Below, in pieces: positions 19,382 through 29,927 of a stretch of DNA of 64,000 nt. Location: positions 186,001 through 250,000 of the forward strand of contig NC_010681.1 in NCBI RefSeq assembly GCF_000020125.1, read 5' to 3'. The DNA comes from Paraburkholderia phytofirmans PsJN (GTDB lineage: Bacteria; Pseudomonadota; Gammaproteobacteria; Burkholderiales; Burkholderiaceae). Each line of letters opens with the position of its first letter. Position 1 is the stretch's first letter. Under the pieces are notes generated by a model that was given only the letters and a program-made list of their open reading frames with translations, had not been told where the DNA came from and did not search any database. The position numbers and the translations under genes were made by a program.

Positions 19382-19409
19382 GACGCTGCGTCTCGCAAGA
19401 CGCAGCGTC
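19382..19409 (-). terminator. Perfect 12-bp hairpin after the MFS/atuA operon
   Basis: The arms GACGCTGCGTCT (19382-19393) and AGACGCAGCGTC (19398-19409) are exactly complementary with a four-base loop CGCA. It begins 27 bp beyond the MFS stop, in the right place to end the leftward atuA-MFS transcript. It lacks a clear U-run on either strand, so intrinsic termination is not certain; RNA stabilisation is an alternative. Confidence 0.5.
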
Positions 19410-19435
19410 AGGGTGGTGCGACGTTGCGGGAGACT

Positions 19436-20818
19436 TCAGTGACCAATGTCGGCAATCCTCGGCTGACCGGCGGTATGTTCCAAATCGTCGGGCATATGGT
19501 CGAGACCCACGCCGCTTGTCTCGATGCGAAGCGCCCAAACTGCAACGGCAAGCAGTACTTGAATGGCAACGACCGACGCGACTACCATGTTGACGCCGCC
19601 CATGGTGAAGAGCCACAGGACGAAGAACTGGCAAAGTGCGCTGGCCGCCCGCCCAGCCGTGCCGCATACGCCACTACCTCTGAGGCGATAAGACGTTGCG
19701 AAGAGTTCCGGAACATAAGCGCCTTGCCCTACCGCGACGAGGACGTAGATGCCGCAAATAAGACAGAGCCCGGCTACCAGGAGCATCGTGTTCGAAGCAG
19801 CGTGCTGATAGAACAAGCCCATCGCCGCTGTCACCAGTGCGGCACCGATAATTGCGGGCCGACGGCCCACGCGGTCGGCGAGGAAAATGCCGATGATTGT
19901 TCCCGCCGGCGCGCCCAACGACATCACGGTGCTGTACGACAACGACTTGACGATGTCGAAACCCTGACGCACGAAGAAGGATGGGAGCCAGTTAATCAGA
20001 CCATAAACGCTGTAGCCGATAGTGACCATAATCAGCGAGCCGACCAGCGTCCGCCACACGACAGGTGACCTGAAGAGGACACCGATGGGAACGTGCTGTG
20101 GCTTTACCGGCTGCTCCCGCACGAAGTCGTCGAGCTCATGATTGCGTGAGATGTCTGCCTCAATCGACTGCAGCACCGCTTCGGCTTCGGCATATCTGCC
20201 CTGACTGACAAGCCATCTCGGCGACTCTGGCATCTTCTTTCGCAGCAGCCAGATGACGATTGCCGCGACCCCGACGATGGCGAACATGTAACGCCACCCG
20301 AAGTTCGGAATAATCCACAGACTGGTCAACGAAGCAATAAGAACTGCGGAGTTCGCGAACAGGGACAAGGCAGCCAGGAGTCGGCCTCTATAACGGGGCG
20401 GTACGAACTCCGACAACATGCCGTACGAGATAACAATCTCTGCCCCCATCCCGATGCCCATGATGAATCGCAGCGCGATGAGCCAGTACATGTTCGGCGC
20501 GAGCGTCGCAGCAAGCGACGCGCCACCGAAGATGATTAGATTCACCTGATAGGAAAACCTGCGCCCAAACCGGTCGCCAAGCTCACCCGCACTCCAGGCG
20601 CCCACCGTAAGCCCCGCGAACGTCATCGTGGTGAACCATGCGTTCATCTCAAGCGTGGACCAGCCAGTCTTGAGAAGCGAGCCGGTGACTACGCCGCCCA
20701 GATAAACGTCGAAGGCATCGAGGAAAAGACCGCCGCCGATGAGGAGGAACAGACGCCAGTGAAAACCACTCAATGGCAGCCTGTCGAGCCTCGGAGCGGC
20801 ATAAACCGAATCCGACAT
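19436..20818 (-). CDS. MFS transporter (sugar/organic-acid proton symporter type)
   Basis: 460 residues with about twelve transmembrane segments. MFS signatures include LGGVVTGSLLKTGW, the loop 2-3 motif GELGDRFGRRF, RFIMGIGMGAEIVISYGMLSE and PESPRWLVSQGR. The composition and N-terminal layout (FHWRLFLLIGGGLFLDAFD) resemble aromatic or organic acid/H+ symporters. A CAGGAGA ribosome site precedes ATG 20818. It is the third gene of the leftward atuA cluster and probably imports the cluster's substrate. Confidence 0.9.
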   Translation of the reverse strand: MSDSVYAAPRLDRLPLSGFHWRLFLLIGGGLFLDAFDVYLGGVVTGSLLKTGWSTLEMNAWFTTMTFAGLTVGAWSAGELGDRFGRRFSYQVNLIIFGGASLAATLAPNMYWLIALRFIMGIGMGAEIVISYGMLSEFVPPRYRGRLLAALSLFANSAVLIASLTSLWIIPNFGWRYMFAIVGVAAIVIWLLRKKMPESPRWLVSQGRYAEAEAVLQSIEADISRNHELDDFVREQPVKPQHVPIGVLFRSPVVWRTLVGSLIMVTIGYSVYGLINWLPSFFVRQGFDIVKSLSYSTVMSLGAPAGTIIGIFLADRVGRRPAIIGAALVTAAMGLFYQHAASNTMLLVAGLCLICGIYVLVAVGQGAYVPELFATSYRLRGSGVCGTAGRAASALCQFFVLWLFTMGGVNMVVASVVAIQVLLAVAVWALRIETSGVGLDHMPDDLEHTAGQPRIADIGH

Positions 20819-20856
20819 GTTTGTCTCCTGAATTTGTTTTAGGAAGCTCGACTGAG

Positions 20857-21183
20857 CTAGTCTGCTGTGACTTCTACGGTCAAGGCAAGTAGCAGGAAGC
20901 TGAACGATTTACCGTGAAAATCAAGATTCAACGAGGCGTTTACACCGCCCTCCAGCGCGTCGCGAATCACAAAGTTGAATCCGTGAAGCGCAGGTATCTC
21001 GTATCGTTTGACCTCCCCTCGGAACAGGTCCGGGTAGGCGGCCGATACCCGTTCTGCGGTTAGCGAGGCCTTGATGTCGTCGTAATGCTTCGGGTCATAA
21101 GGCCAGACCGAGATGCACGACACATTTCCCTTGTCACCGGTACGAGCCGACGCGACTTCTCTGAGCGGAACAGTTTTCTTCAT
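20857..21183 (-). CDS. AtuA-related small protein (AtuA C-terminal-domain type)
   Basis: 108 residues beginning MKKTVPLREVASARTGDKGN, with the conserved RTGDKGNVSCISVWPYD of AtuA-related proteins and a C-terminal RDALEGGVNASLNLD. In many species this is the C-terminal domain of one AtuA polypeptide; here it is a separate gene. Its ATG overlaps the atuA stop by four bases (21180-21183), so translation is coupled and the two proteins probably form one complex. Confidence 0.85.
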   Translation of the reverse strand: MKKTVPLREVASARTGDKGNVSCISVWPYDPKHYDDIKASLTAERVSAAYPDLFRGEVKRYEIPALHGFNFVIRDALEGGVNASLNLDFHGKSFSFLLLALTVEVTAD

Positions 21184-22517
21184 GACTGCAAGACCTCAAC
21201 TTTGGTCTCAATCGCGTCGCGATTGACAAAAACAGCGTGGGTTTTCACCGAGGAGTCGATGTTGCCGCGATAGCCTCCGCCACCAGCCGGACCTGACACC
21301 CACAGACTTTCGACTTCCGATAACAAGGTTTCAGCCATCTCGCGGTCCGTCGTGCGCATCGCAGCGCGCACCCGAACATCCTGAGTGATGGCCTCACGCT
21401 GAATGGCGGTCGCATGCAGCGAGTTGATACCAATCAGGTCCAGACGAATCTTGTCCGCGCACCCATGGAGATTGCGCATGCGCTCTTCGATAATGGAGGC
21501 CGCCAGTCGGGCACGGTTCTCTGCGCCGGGACCGGCGTAGCTGATGCCAGCCTCAGCCAGAAAGCCACCGTCGAAGCCGACAATTGTCTTCAGTTGAGCA
21601 GGACGTTCGCGCCCGATGCCACCGCGAACAGCCACCCGGTCTTTGCCCGCCACTTCGATTTGCACGTTCGTGAAATCAGCTGTGACGTCCGGGGTGAGGT
21701 AAGCACGAGGGTCGTGTACTTCGTAGAGCAACTGCTCCTTCACTGTGAGTTCGTTGACAAACCCTCCCGTGCCGTCGAGCTTCGTGATGATGCAACTCCC
21801 GTCAGGCTGTACTTCCGCCAACGGAAAGCCGACATAGGCAAGGTTGGGCACTTCCTTGTATGGCGGGTCAGCGAAATATCCACCCGTTACCTGCGATGTG
21901 CATTCGAGCAGATGCCCGACCACCGTGCCTGCACCGAGTGTCATCCAGTCGTCGAGTTTCCAGCCATTGCGGTGCGCGATTGGCGCAAGGAAAAGCGAAG
22001 GGTCGGCCACCCGTCCGGTGATGACGATGTGTGGTTCTGTATCGAGCGCCGGGATGATGGCTTCCGCGCCGAGATACGCATTCGCCCCAACCATTCGCAG
22101 TCCCGCTTCTCCGACCGTTTTACCGATTTCGGGAAGGAAGGTTTGGTCCGAAATCTGACTGGTGACGTCATCGCCTTCGACGATTGCCACGCGGATTTTC
22201 AATCCCATGCGGCGCGCGAGGTCCACTGCGAGAGCGCCCGCGGCACGCGGGTTCGCGACACCCATATTCGTGACGATAGTCGTGCCACCCCGAACACACG
22301 CCTGCAGAACAGCAGCGAGGCGCTTTTCGAGGCGCGGGTTGTAGCCCTTATTTGGGTCTTGGGACCTTGCGAGATGTCCATAAGCAAGCGTCCGTTCTGC
22401 CAGACACTCGAAGACGAGAAAGTCGAGATTGCCTCGCTCTGCCAGGTCGCGCGCCGGGTCAATACGGTCGCCAGCGAAGCCCGCTCCGGCGCCGATGCGC
22501 ACGGTGCTTCCAGCCAT
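21180..22517 (-). CDS. AtuA-family protein (DUF1446), acyclic-terpene/short-chain acid catabolism
   Basis: 445 residues. It begins VRIGAGAGFAGDRIDPARDL and has FLVFECLAERTLA, TNMGVANPRAAG, the ITGRVADPSLFLAP motif and a Gly-rich end (VSGPAGGGGYRGN). This matches the DUF1446/AtuA family, known from the citronellol/geraniol (atu) cluster of Pseudomonas, with no settled enzymatic reaction. Ribosome site CTAGGAGG precedes ATG 22517. No carboxylase or acyl-CoA dehydrogenase of the atu pathway is nearby, so the pathway here is probably different. Likely controlled by the IclR regulator at 23760. Confidence 0.88.
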   Translation of the reverse strand: MAGSTVRIGAGAGFAGDRIDPARDLAERGNLDFLVFECLAERTLAYGHLARSQDPNKGYNPRLEKRLAAVLQACVRGGTTIVTNMGVANPRAAGALAVDLARRMGLKIRVAIVEGDDVTSQISDQTFLPEIGKTVGEAGLRMVGANAYLGAEAIIPALDTEPHIVITGRVADPSLFLAPIAHRNGWKLDDWMTLGAGTVVGHLLECTSQVTGGYFADPPYKEVPNLAYVGFPLAEVQPDGSCIITKLDGTGGFVNELTVKEQLLYEVHDPRAYLTPDVTADFTNVQIEVAGKDRVAVRGGIGRERPAQLKTIVGFDGGFLAEAGISYAGPGAENRARLAASIIEERMRNLHGCADKIRLDLIGINSLHATAIQREAITQDVRVRAAMRTTDREMAETLLSEVESLWVSGPAGGGGYRGNIDSSVKTHAVFVNRDAIETKVEVLQS

Positions 22518-22534
22518 GGTTGCCTCCTAGATTT

Positions 22535-22641
22535 GTTCCGAAAATATTTTATCGTTCTGCTTTCGGAACATTAAAGGCCGGAGTCGCGACGAAGTCAAGC
22601 AGTTTTGTTCTCATATCGGATTTGACGTGTAAATTCGGAAC
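22535..22641. promoter_or_regulatory. Candidate IclR operator region between atuA and the amidohydrolase gene
   Basis: Three copies of a half-site occur in the divergent intergenic region. GTTCCGAAA (22535-22543) and TTTCGGAAC (22561-22569) form a perfect inverted repeat with a 17-bp spacer. ATTCGGAAC (22633-22641) is a third half-site. The first pair lies just before the atuA start and could cover its promoter; the third is closer to the rightward gene. Assignment to the IclR protein is inference from position. Confidence 0.5.
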
Positions 22642-22764
22642 GACTAGCATTGAGTCGGGCCAGCAGACTGCTGTACCTGCTGAAAAAGGAGACGACCGTT
22701 CAGCATCCGCACACCATCAATGCAGGCTCGACTGTGGTCGGCCTGACCGCGAAGGGACTGAAAA

Positions 22765-23625
22765 ATGACAGCCAACCGAACGCCTCCCCGGGCGAATCCA
22801 CTGGGTGCACGCAGAGACACGTCGCGTCCCGGTTTCCCCATTCCGGCAGGTGCGTGCGACTCACACATGCATATCGTCGGGCCGTTCGACAGATATCCAT
22901 TGCGCGAGACGCGCTCACTCGAACCGCCGGAGTCGACATTCGCCGACTATCTGGAAATGAAGCGGGCGACGGGCATCGAGCGCAACGTGATTGTTCAACC
23001 GAGCTTCTTTGCGAAGGACAACGCGTGCACCTTGGACTCGACCGAGCGCATGGGCGAGCATGCACGTGCGGTTGTCGTGGTAGAACCGGATGTCGATGAG
23101 GCAACCCTCGCCGATATGCATGCCCGAGGTGCACGGGGCGTCAGGCTGCAGCGCGTGGTTGCCGGTGGGACGAGCACCGAGCAGATTGCGGAGATGGCAT
23201 CGCGTATCCGCGATTTCGGCTGGCACCTGCAGCTCTTCGTCGATTCTGATGACGTGGAAGAACTGGCAGAGCAGTTGCATCGCTTGCCGGTGCCTGTCGT
23301 CTTCGACCATATGGCACACGTCTATAAGGAAAGTCCCATCAGTTCGCGGGGGTTCCGGACGTTGCTGGACCTGCTCGCTAGCGGCAAAGCCTGGGTAAAG
23401 CTATCCGCATGGCGCTTTTCTCCGGACAACGCACGGGCGCGGCAACTGGTCGATGCGAATCCTGAACGCGTCCTTTGGGGGAGCGATTGGCCGCACGTCT
23501 CGTATGAAGAAGATGTGCCCGACGACGGGAAGCTGCTAGACCGATTGGCGACGTGGGCACAGGATTCAGCCACGATTCAGCGAATATTGGTAGACAACCC
23601 TGCCGAGCTTTACTTTCGATGCTAG
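22765..23625 (+). CDS. Amidohydrolase-family hydrolase (2-pyrone-4,6-dicarboxylate lactonase-like)
   Basis: 286 residues. The metal-binding start DSHMHIVGPFDRYP (H-x-H), a middle VVFDHMAHV histidine and the terminal LWGSDWPHVS aspartate are all present, as in the LigI/amidohydrolase_2 family of lactonases and decarboxylases. It is divergent from atuA across the candidate operator and followed by the IclR gene after 134 bp. It probably performs a ring- or lactone-opening step on the substrate imported by the linked porin and MFS carrier. Substrate not identifiable. Confidence 0.87.
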   Translation: MTANRTPPRANPLGARRDTSRPGFPIPAGACDSHMHIVGPFDRYPLRETRSLEPPESTFADYLEMKRATGIERNVIVQPSFFAKDNACTLDSTERMGEHARAVVVVEPDVDEATLADMHARGARGVRLQRVVAGGTSTEQIAEMASRIRDFGWHLQLFVDSDDVEELAEQLHRLPVPVVFDHMAHVYKESPISSRGFRTLLDLLASGKAWVKLSAWRFSPDNARARQLVDANPERVLWGSDWPHVSYEEDVPDDGKLLDRLATWAQDSATIQRILVDNPAELYFRC

Positions 23626-23710
23626 TGACCGCAGGAGGCCGGAGTAAGGCCCACGGCGCGTCGCCACCTCAGGGCCTAGTCTTCACGCCACTCGTCAACG
23701 ACTACCATTT

Positions 23711-23735
23711 GATAGTTACTCGCCGCGTTACTATC
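23711..23735. promoter_or_regulatory. Inverted repeat before the IclR-type regulator gene
   Basis: GATAGTTAC (23711-23719) and GTTACTATC (23727-23735) form a nearly perfect inverted repeat around a seven-base spacer, 25 bp before the start of the regulator gene. It is a candidate autoregulatory operator or promoter element. It does not share sequence with the TTCGGAAC half-sites upstream of atuA. Confidence 0.35.
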
Positions 23736-23759
23736 ACGTTTTCCCAAGCACGCCAGGAC

Positions 23760-24644
23760 ATGACAATGGACGAACCGGTCGACGTTGAGACCACCTCCTC
23801 GCGGAAGCAATATGAGACGACGCGCTCGCCGGCTCGGGTGCTGCAAATCATCTATGAGCTTGCGACCAGTGCGAACGGCCTGTCGCTCTCCAGGCTTGCC
23901 GCTCTGACGCATCTACCGAAAACAAGCTTGCTCACCCTGTTGCGTTCCCTGGAAGCGGCAAACTATGTTGTCAATGTGTCGGGCGCGTACAGGCTGGGAA
24001 GCGAAACGTATGCGATTGCTACGGCAATCCTGGCGAAAGAACGCTTTCTTCCGTCGGCTCGACCGTCGCTACAGGCCCTGTTCGCCGAAACGGGAGAAAC
24101 CGTTCAATTGGGCATCCTCGCTCAGGACGAAGAGTTGGCCGAGACCATCGAAATTATCGAAACACGTAAGGCGGTCAGATTCTCGCTTTCTGTCGGCCTG
24201 CGTCGCCCGCTGCATTCCAGTTCTATCGGCAAGCTTCTGTTGGCTTACCAGCCAGCGCAGTGGACAGAAAGGTATCTGCAGCGAAAACCACTCGAGGTCT
24301 TTACGCCACAGACCATTTCAACCGTTCCTGAGCTGATGGATGAACTGAGCCGGATTCGGGACGCTGGTGTCTCAATTTCGCACGAGAGCATGTTCGAAGG
24401 CATGAGCGGAATATCGGCTCCAATCTGGAATCAGGCGGGTCACATGCTCGCCGGCGTGAGTGTCACAGGTCCTACATACCGTCTGCGCCCCCTTGAGTCT
24501 GGCCTGTGCGATTTGGTCAAACATGCGGGAGAAGAAATTTCCCGAAAACTTGGCTACAAAGGGAGTTACCCTAGCAAGCTCCAAAATGCGGACGATGTCG
24601 ACGGAGATGCTGCCCATGCAGAGAAGACTCAGGCAATTGGGTAA
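23760..24644 (+). CDS. IclR-family transcriptional regulator
   Basis: 294 residues. The N-terminal winged helix-turn-helix (SPARVLQIIYELATSANGLS, LAALTHLPKTSLLTLLRSLE) is followed by the IclR ligand-binding domain (TVQLGILAQDEELAETIE, RRPLHSSSIGKLLLA, SISHESMFEGMSGISAPIWN). ATG 23760 or ATG 23766 are both possible; the longer upstream frame is not IclR-like. It is co-oriented with the amidohydrolase and likely controls it and the divergent atuA-MFS-porin genes in response to a pathway intermediate. Confidence 0.9.
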   Translation: MTMDEPVDVETTSSRKQYETTRSPARVLQIIYELATSANGLSLSRLAALTHLPKTSLLTLLRSLEAANYVVNVSGAYRLGSETYAIATAILAKERFLPSARPSLQALFAETGETVQLGILAQDEELAETIEIIETRKAVRFSLSVGLRRPLHSSSIGKLLLAYQPAQWTERYLQRKPLEVFTPQTISTVPELMDELSRIRDAGVSISHESMFEGMSGISAPIWNQAGHMLAGVSVTGPTYRLRPLESGLCDLVKHAGEEISRKLGYKGSYPSKLQNADDVDGDAAHAEKTQAIG

Positions 24645-24848
24645 AGGTGTCGTTCACTGCAACCGCCGACGAGCCGCCTTCAGAGGTGACTGCGGCGGCC
24701 CATCACAAAAGCATCAACCCCATCCAGCCGCAACACGTCTGAACTTGGCCGCATCCTAACTCGACGGAGTTTGCCTCACTCTCCGCAATCTTGAGCATCG
24801 AGAGCAGGAGCTTCTCCGAAGTCGCTGGTCCGTGCCCTGGCGCAGGCT

Positions 24849-25049
24849 TTATCGACTTCCGCGAGGTGCGGCGTTCCCGCGCCCACCGCCGGATGGGTTT
24901 CCGGTCGTACTCGGCCAATTACCACCGGACGAAGCACCGCCCGACCGGCCGCCGCTTCCGGCCGATTTTGCCCCACCGGACGAGCCTTTCGATGGGCCGC
25001 TCGAGTTACCGCGCGCGCCACCTTGGTTGCCGCCTGTTCCTTTGCTCAT
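24849..25049 (-). CDS. Small Gly/Ser-rich stress-type protein (intact copy)
   Basis: 66 residues, MSKGTGGNQGGARGNSSG then repeated Gly-Ser-Lys blocks and NWPSTTGNPSGGGRGN. The composition recalls the KGG/con-10 type stress proteins, and such small genes are frequent in Burkholderia, but function is unknown. A strong AAAGGAGG ribosome site precedes ATG 25049. The IS21 element lies 78 bp upstream (25128), so its promoter may have been separated or replaced. A related, headless copy in the same orientation lies at 50069-50233. Confidence 0.75.
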   Translation of the reverse strand: MSKGTGGNQGGARGNSSGPSKGSSGGAKSAGSGGRSGGASSGGNWPSTTGNPSGGGRGNAAPRGSR

Positions 25050-25203
25050 CGCCGCCTCCTTTGACCATGTGGGGTGCTACAAGTCACTTCCGATTTGCAG
25101 TCGCATCAGAGCCGCGGCCGCGAGATTGTCAAACGCAATCTCAAGTTGATACAGCTTCGGACGCAAACGCAATTTGAATTTGATACACCTGCGCATACGG
25201 TTA

Positions 25204-26744
<1,541 letters not shown>

Positions 26745-27533
26745 TCAAGGATGCGTTTTTTTGGTTGATTTCGCAAGTCGTGTCTGGTCGGGTTCAGGCA
26801 ATGGCCTGGGCGTGCGGAAGCTGTCACCATCGAGCACGATACGATAGGCGCCGTGTCGCAGGCGATCGAGTGTGGCGGCGCCGAGGATGCGGTTGCCGGC
26901 AAACGCATCGCCCCATTCGCTGAAGTCGAGGTTACTGGTCAGGATCGTCGCAGCGGTCTCGTACCTTTCCGCGATCAGGTCGTGGAAGTCTTCATCCTGC
27001 GGCGAGCGCAGCGGCTTGAGCGCGAAGTCGTCGACGATGAGAACCGGTACGCTGGCAAGCTGTTTCAGTTTGCGCTCATAGGTACCGGTCGCGCGCGCTG
27101 CCTGCAGACTGTTCAACAGCCGGGTCTGCGTGGCGAACACGACATCACGTCCTTGCCGGGCGGCGCAATTGCCGAGTGCCTGGGCCAGGTGCGACTTGCC
27201 GGTACCGGTTGGTCCGGCAATCAGAATCGCGACCTTCTCATCGATATAGCGACCGGTAGCGAGGTCGTGGATATGGGTTCGATTCAGGTTCGGCAGCCGG
27301 TCGAAGTCGAACGTTTCGAGGGTCTTGCCCATTGCGAAGCCAGCGCGGGCCAGGCGGGTGCGCAGCTTCTTCTGATCACGTCGGGCGACTTCGTCGTGCA
27401 GCAGCATGGCGAGGAACTCCGTGTACGCGAGCTGGCCGTCGATGGCCTGCCGGTTGCGCTGCTCAAGGGAATCGAGCACGCCGGACAGGCGCAACTGCTT
27501 GAGGGTTGTGTTCAGTTCAGGACTGGGGTTCAT
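26745..27533 (-). CDS. istB: IstB-type ATPase of the inner IS21 element
   Basis: 262 residues with Walker A LIAGPTGTGKSHLAQALG, Walker B PVLIVDDFALKPL and TILTSNLDFSEWGDAF sensor region. It lies 6 bp after the istA stop, co-oriented. Sequence is clearly different from the outer IstB, so the two elements are different IS21 members rather than copies of one. Confidence 0.93.
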   Translation of the reverse strand: MNPSPELNTTLKQLRLSGVLDSLEQRNRQAIDGQLAYTEFLAMLLHDEVARRDQKKLRTRLARAGFAMGKTLETFDFDRLPNLNRTHIHDLATGRYIDEKVAILIAGPTGTGKSHLAQALGNCAARQGRDVVFATQTRLLNSLQAARATGTYERKLKQLASVPVLIVDDFALKPLRSPQDEDFHDLIAERYETAATILTSNLDFSEWGDAFAGNRILGAATLDRLRHGAYRIVLDGDSFRTPRPLPEPDQTRLAKSTKKTHP

Positions 27534-27539
27534 GGGCGT

Positions 27540-29078
27540 TTAGTGGATCAGCAGGGATTGGAGATTGCGACCGAAGCGGCCGCCGTTGACGTAGGTATCG
27601 GTGAGCGTTTGCGGGGACTCTGCGATGGGCTCGCTCTCCAGACCTTTGTCCAGAATCGTCTTGACCGTTCGCCACCTGGGACTGGCATGGGCCAGCGCCC
27701 GTTCGCATGCGGCATCCAGCCGCGCGTCACCCACCTTGCCGCGAAGCCGGACGATGCCCTGCGCACCGCGCAGGTTGACGAGTACCTCATCGTTGAAGAG
27801 CGCCAGAATCAGCGCGTGGCAGGCAGGACCGATTTCTTTGGCCTGCGCCAGACACCATTGCGGATCGTGTTCGAGCCACGCCTGCGCTGCCGGCGGCTGA
27901 TGATCGCGGACGGTTGAGCGTGCGCCTGGCTTGCGCAGCCGGGGATGGGTGGCAACGAGTTCGTGCTGATGGAACAGCTGCACGACCGTGTCTGTCGACT
28001 TCACCCACAGCGTCTTGCCGACCAGGGCGAACGGCACCGAGTAGAGCGCCTTGTGATGCTGGATGTGAGCGTCACGATGAACGGTGACCGTGGACCATGC
28101 GGCGAGCACGGGCGGTACATCGGGCAGCGCCGTCAATAGCGGCTTCTCGATGGCGAAGCGCGCCAGCGGCTGTTCGCGTGTCGTGCCGTGTTCACGAACG
28201 CTGGCTTCCCGCATGATCCATTCGCGCAGTTGCCGATTGGCATCCGGCAGATCACGAAACGCGCGCAGCGGCATGAAGGACTTCTTGACGTATTTGACGC
28301 CCGATTCAACGACGCCCTTCTTCTGCGGGTCGTGCGGAGGACAGGCATCGATCCTGAAGCCATATCCTTCAGCGAGGCCCGCGTAGGAGCGCTGGACCTC
28401 GGGGTCGTACGTGCATGCCCTGATGATCGCGCACTTCGCGTTGTCGATGATGATTCGCCCGGGGCAGCCGCCGAACCACTCGAAGGCGCGCCGGTGGCAG
28501 GCCAGCCACGTCTCGATGGTCTGATCGAACACGAGTTCGACATACTGATGACGCGACCAGCATAGCGTCATGACGAAGAACCACGTCTTGAGCGTGTGAC
28601 CTGATTCGTGGATGAGCGCTGGACCGGCGCCGAAGTCGACCTGCGCGGCATCGGCCGGCGGGAAGTCCAGAATCGTTGTCGCCGTGACATTACGTTCGGC
28701 GCCCAGATGCTTCAGGAAGCGGCGCACCGCCGAATAGCTGCCGGTGTAGCCATGGTTGCGCTTGAGCGCGCTGTGAATCGTTGTGCCCTGTACGTCAGCG
28801 TCAAACCAGCTACTGATCTGCTCGCGAAAGGGTTCGAGTGTCGACACGCAGGTACTGGGCAGGTGCGGCGTGCGGCCGAACTGACCTGCGATCACGGTGT
28901 CTTGCGGCAGCGGCCGCGCCGGATCGAGCCAGCCGAGCTCTTGCGCGGTGCGCCTTACCGCGGTGAGCTTCTTGCGGCCCATGAGCCCGGCGCGCGCTAT
29001 GTCGCGGTCGGAATCGCCTTGCCGCATACGGACAAGGACTTGGCGGTACTCAAACAATTCGAACCTCCGGTTGGCCAT
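27540..29078 (-). CDS. istA: IstA transposase of the inner IS21 element
   Basis: 512 residues. The N-terminal helix-turn-helix (YRQVLVRMRQGDSDRDIARA) is followed by the DDE integrase core (AAQVDFGAGPALIHESG, RIIIDNAKCAIIRAC, and the DPQKKGVVESGVKYVKK segment bearing the catalytic Glu) and a C-terminal Mu-type domain. Full length for the family. It catalyses cut-and-paste or circle-forming transposition with IstB. Confidence 0.94.
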   Translation of the reverse strand: MANRRFELFEYRQVLVRMRQGDSDRDIARAGLMGRKKLTAVRRTAQELGWLDPARPLPQDTVIAGQFGRTPHLPSTCVSTLEPFREQISSWFDADVQGTTIHSALKRNHGYTGSYSAVRRFLKHLGAERNVTATTILDFPPADAAQVDFGAGPALIHESGHTLKTWFFVMTLCWSRHQYVELVFDQTIETWLACHRRAFEWFGGCPGRIIIDNAKCAIIRACTYDPEVQRSYAGLAEGYGFRIDACPPHDPQKKGVVESGVKYVKKSFMPLRAFRDLPDANRQLREWIMREASVREHGTTREQPLARFAIEKPLLTALPDVPPVLAAWSTVTVHRDAHIQHHKALYSVPFALVGKTLWVKSTDTVVQLFHQHELVATHPRLRKPGARSTVRDHQPPAAQAWLEHDPQWCLAQAKEIGPACHALILALFNDEVLVNLRGAQGIVRLRGKVGDARLDAACERALAHASPRWRTVKTILDKGLESEPIAESPQTLTDTYVNGGRFGRNLQSLLIH

Positions 29079-29153
29079 GGGCGCTCCGCTCAGAAAAGAG
29101 CGAAGCGTACCCAGTTGGGAAAGTTCGAACCGCGTTCTGCTACACGGCGCAGG

Positions 29154-29274
29154 TGGCGCCTATACGCCGATCATCGGATGGCGCCATTACGGCGATCATG
29201 GACTGGCTCCATTGCGCCGATCCTGCGCTGGCGCCTATGCGCCGATCATCAATTGGCTCCTATACGGCGATCCG
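29154..29274 (-). repeat. Five tandem 21-bp boxes at exact 25-bp spacing (IstA binding array)
   Basis: Boxes start at 29154, 29179, 29204, 29229 and 29254, each of the form TGGCKCCNWTRCGSCGATC with small variation and four-base gaps. Two inverted counterparts lie at the left end (26665 and 26689). In IS21-family elements, multiple repeats at the ends serve as transposase binding sites; an array of five at the istA side is unusually long and probably overlaps the istA promoter region. Confidence 0.85.
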
Positions 29275-29285
29275 TGACACACGGC

Positions 29286-29730
29286 TGTAGCCCAACGTCG
29301 CAACGAACGCCGCGAGCATGCCGAGTTTGTGCCCCGGCTTACGAAACTCAATCCAGTCCATCTGCATCTGATGTCCCGGCTCTGTCTCGAATCTGACCAC
29401 CGGGTCGGGGCGTGCAGCGGGGCGAAGCTTCTGCAGATACTCCTGCACCCGACGCAAACCGCCCGTGTAGCCGCGCTCCTCAATCTCCCGCTTGAGCACC
29501 GTCGCCGGAATCCAGTCCGGCTTCGCTGCTTCGACACGGCCCTGCAAATAGGCCTTGAAGGGCGCAAGCTTGCCGACGACTGGCTGACGGGCCTTACGCT
29601 GCGGCGGACCCGATTCCAGATACTTCCTGACTGTGTTGACTGCCATGCCGGTCTCGACCGCGATGTCCCGAAGGCTGTTTCCCTGGCGACGCAGAATCTC
29701 GATTTCCATGTACTCCTCGTAGCTGATCAC
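29286..29730 (-). pseudogene. istA: istA of the outer IS21 element, N-terminal part
   Basis: About 148 codons from ATG 29730: the helix-turn-helix (MISYEEYMEIEILRRQGNSL, RDIAVETGMAVNTVRKYLES) and the start of the catalytic core (HQMQMDWIEFRKPGHKLG with the first Asp). The frame runs into the inner element at GYSRVS and stops shortly after. The rest is at 26037-26653. Confidence 0.92.
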
Positions 29731-29927
29731 GGGCCGCCCAAAAGGAGCAACCCTACAACGAGGTGTATCAATTCCTAACTGCGTTGCTGTATCAATTTAC
29801 AACTGCGCGCGACAAGATAACGATACGCCTATTTTAAGCGGGCTTCTTCCGGCGAAGGAGACTATCCACGCGGAGTTGGTAATATCAAAGAACATCGACA
29901 AACAACCAAACAATCAAGCGCAGTTGC

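Noticed and set aside
19382..19409. Hairpin considered as an attachment site
   Set aside because: It is just behind the end of a long co-oriented operon and has the size and loop of a transcript-end structure; no integrase gene is near.
21414..22574. 386-codon plus-strand frame opposite atuA
   Set aside because: The minus strand encodes the conserved AtuA protein with a good ribosome site; the plus frame has no family features.
29154..29274. Regularly spaced repeats that resemble a CRISPR array
   Set aside because: The gaps are only four bases, so there are no spacers; the repeats are terminal binding boxes of the IS21 element and match inverted boxes at its other end.
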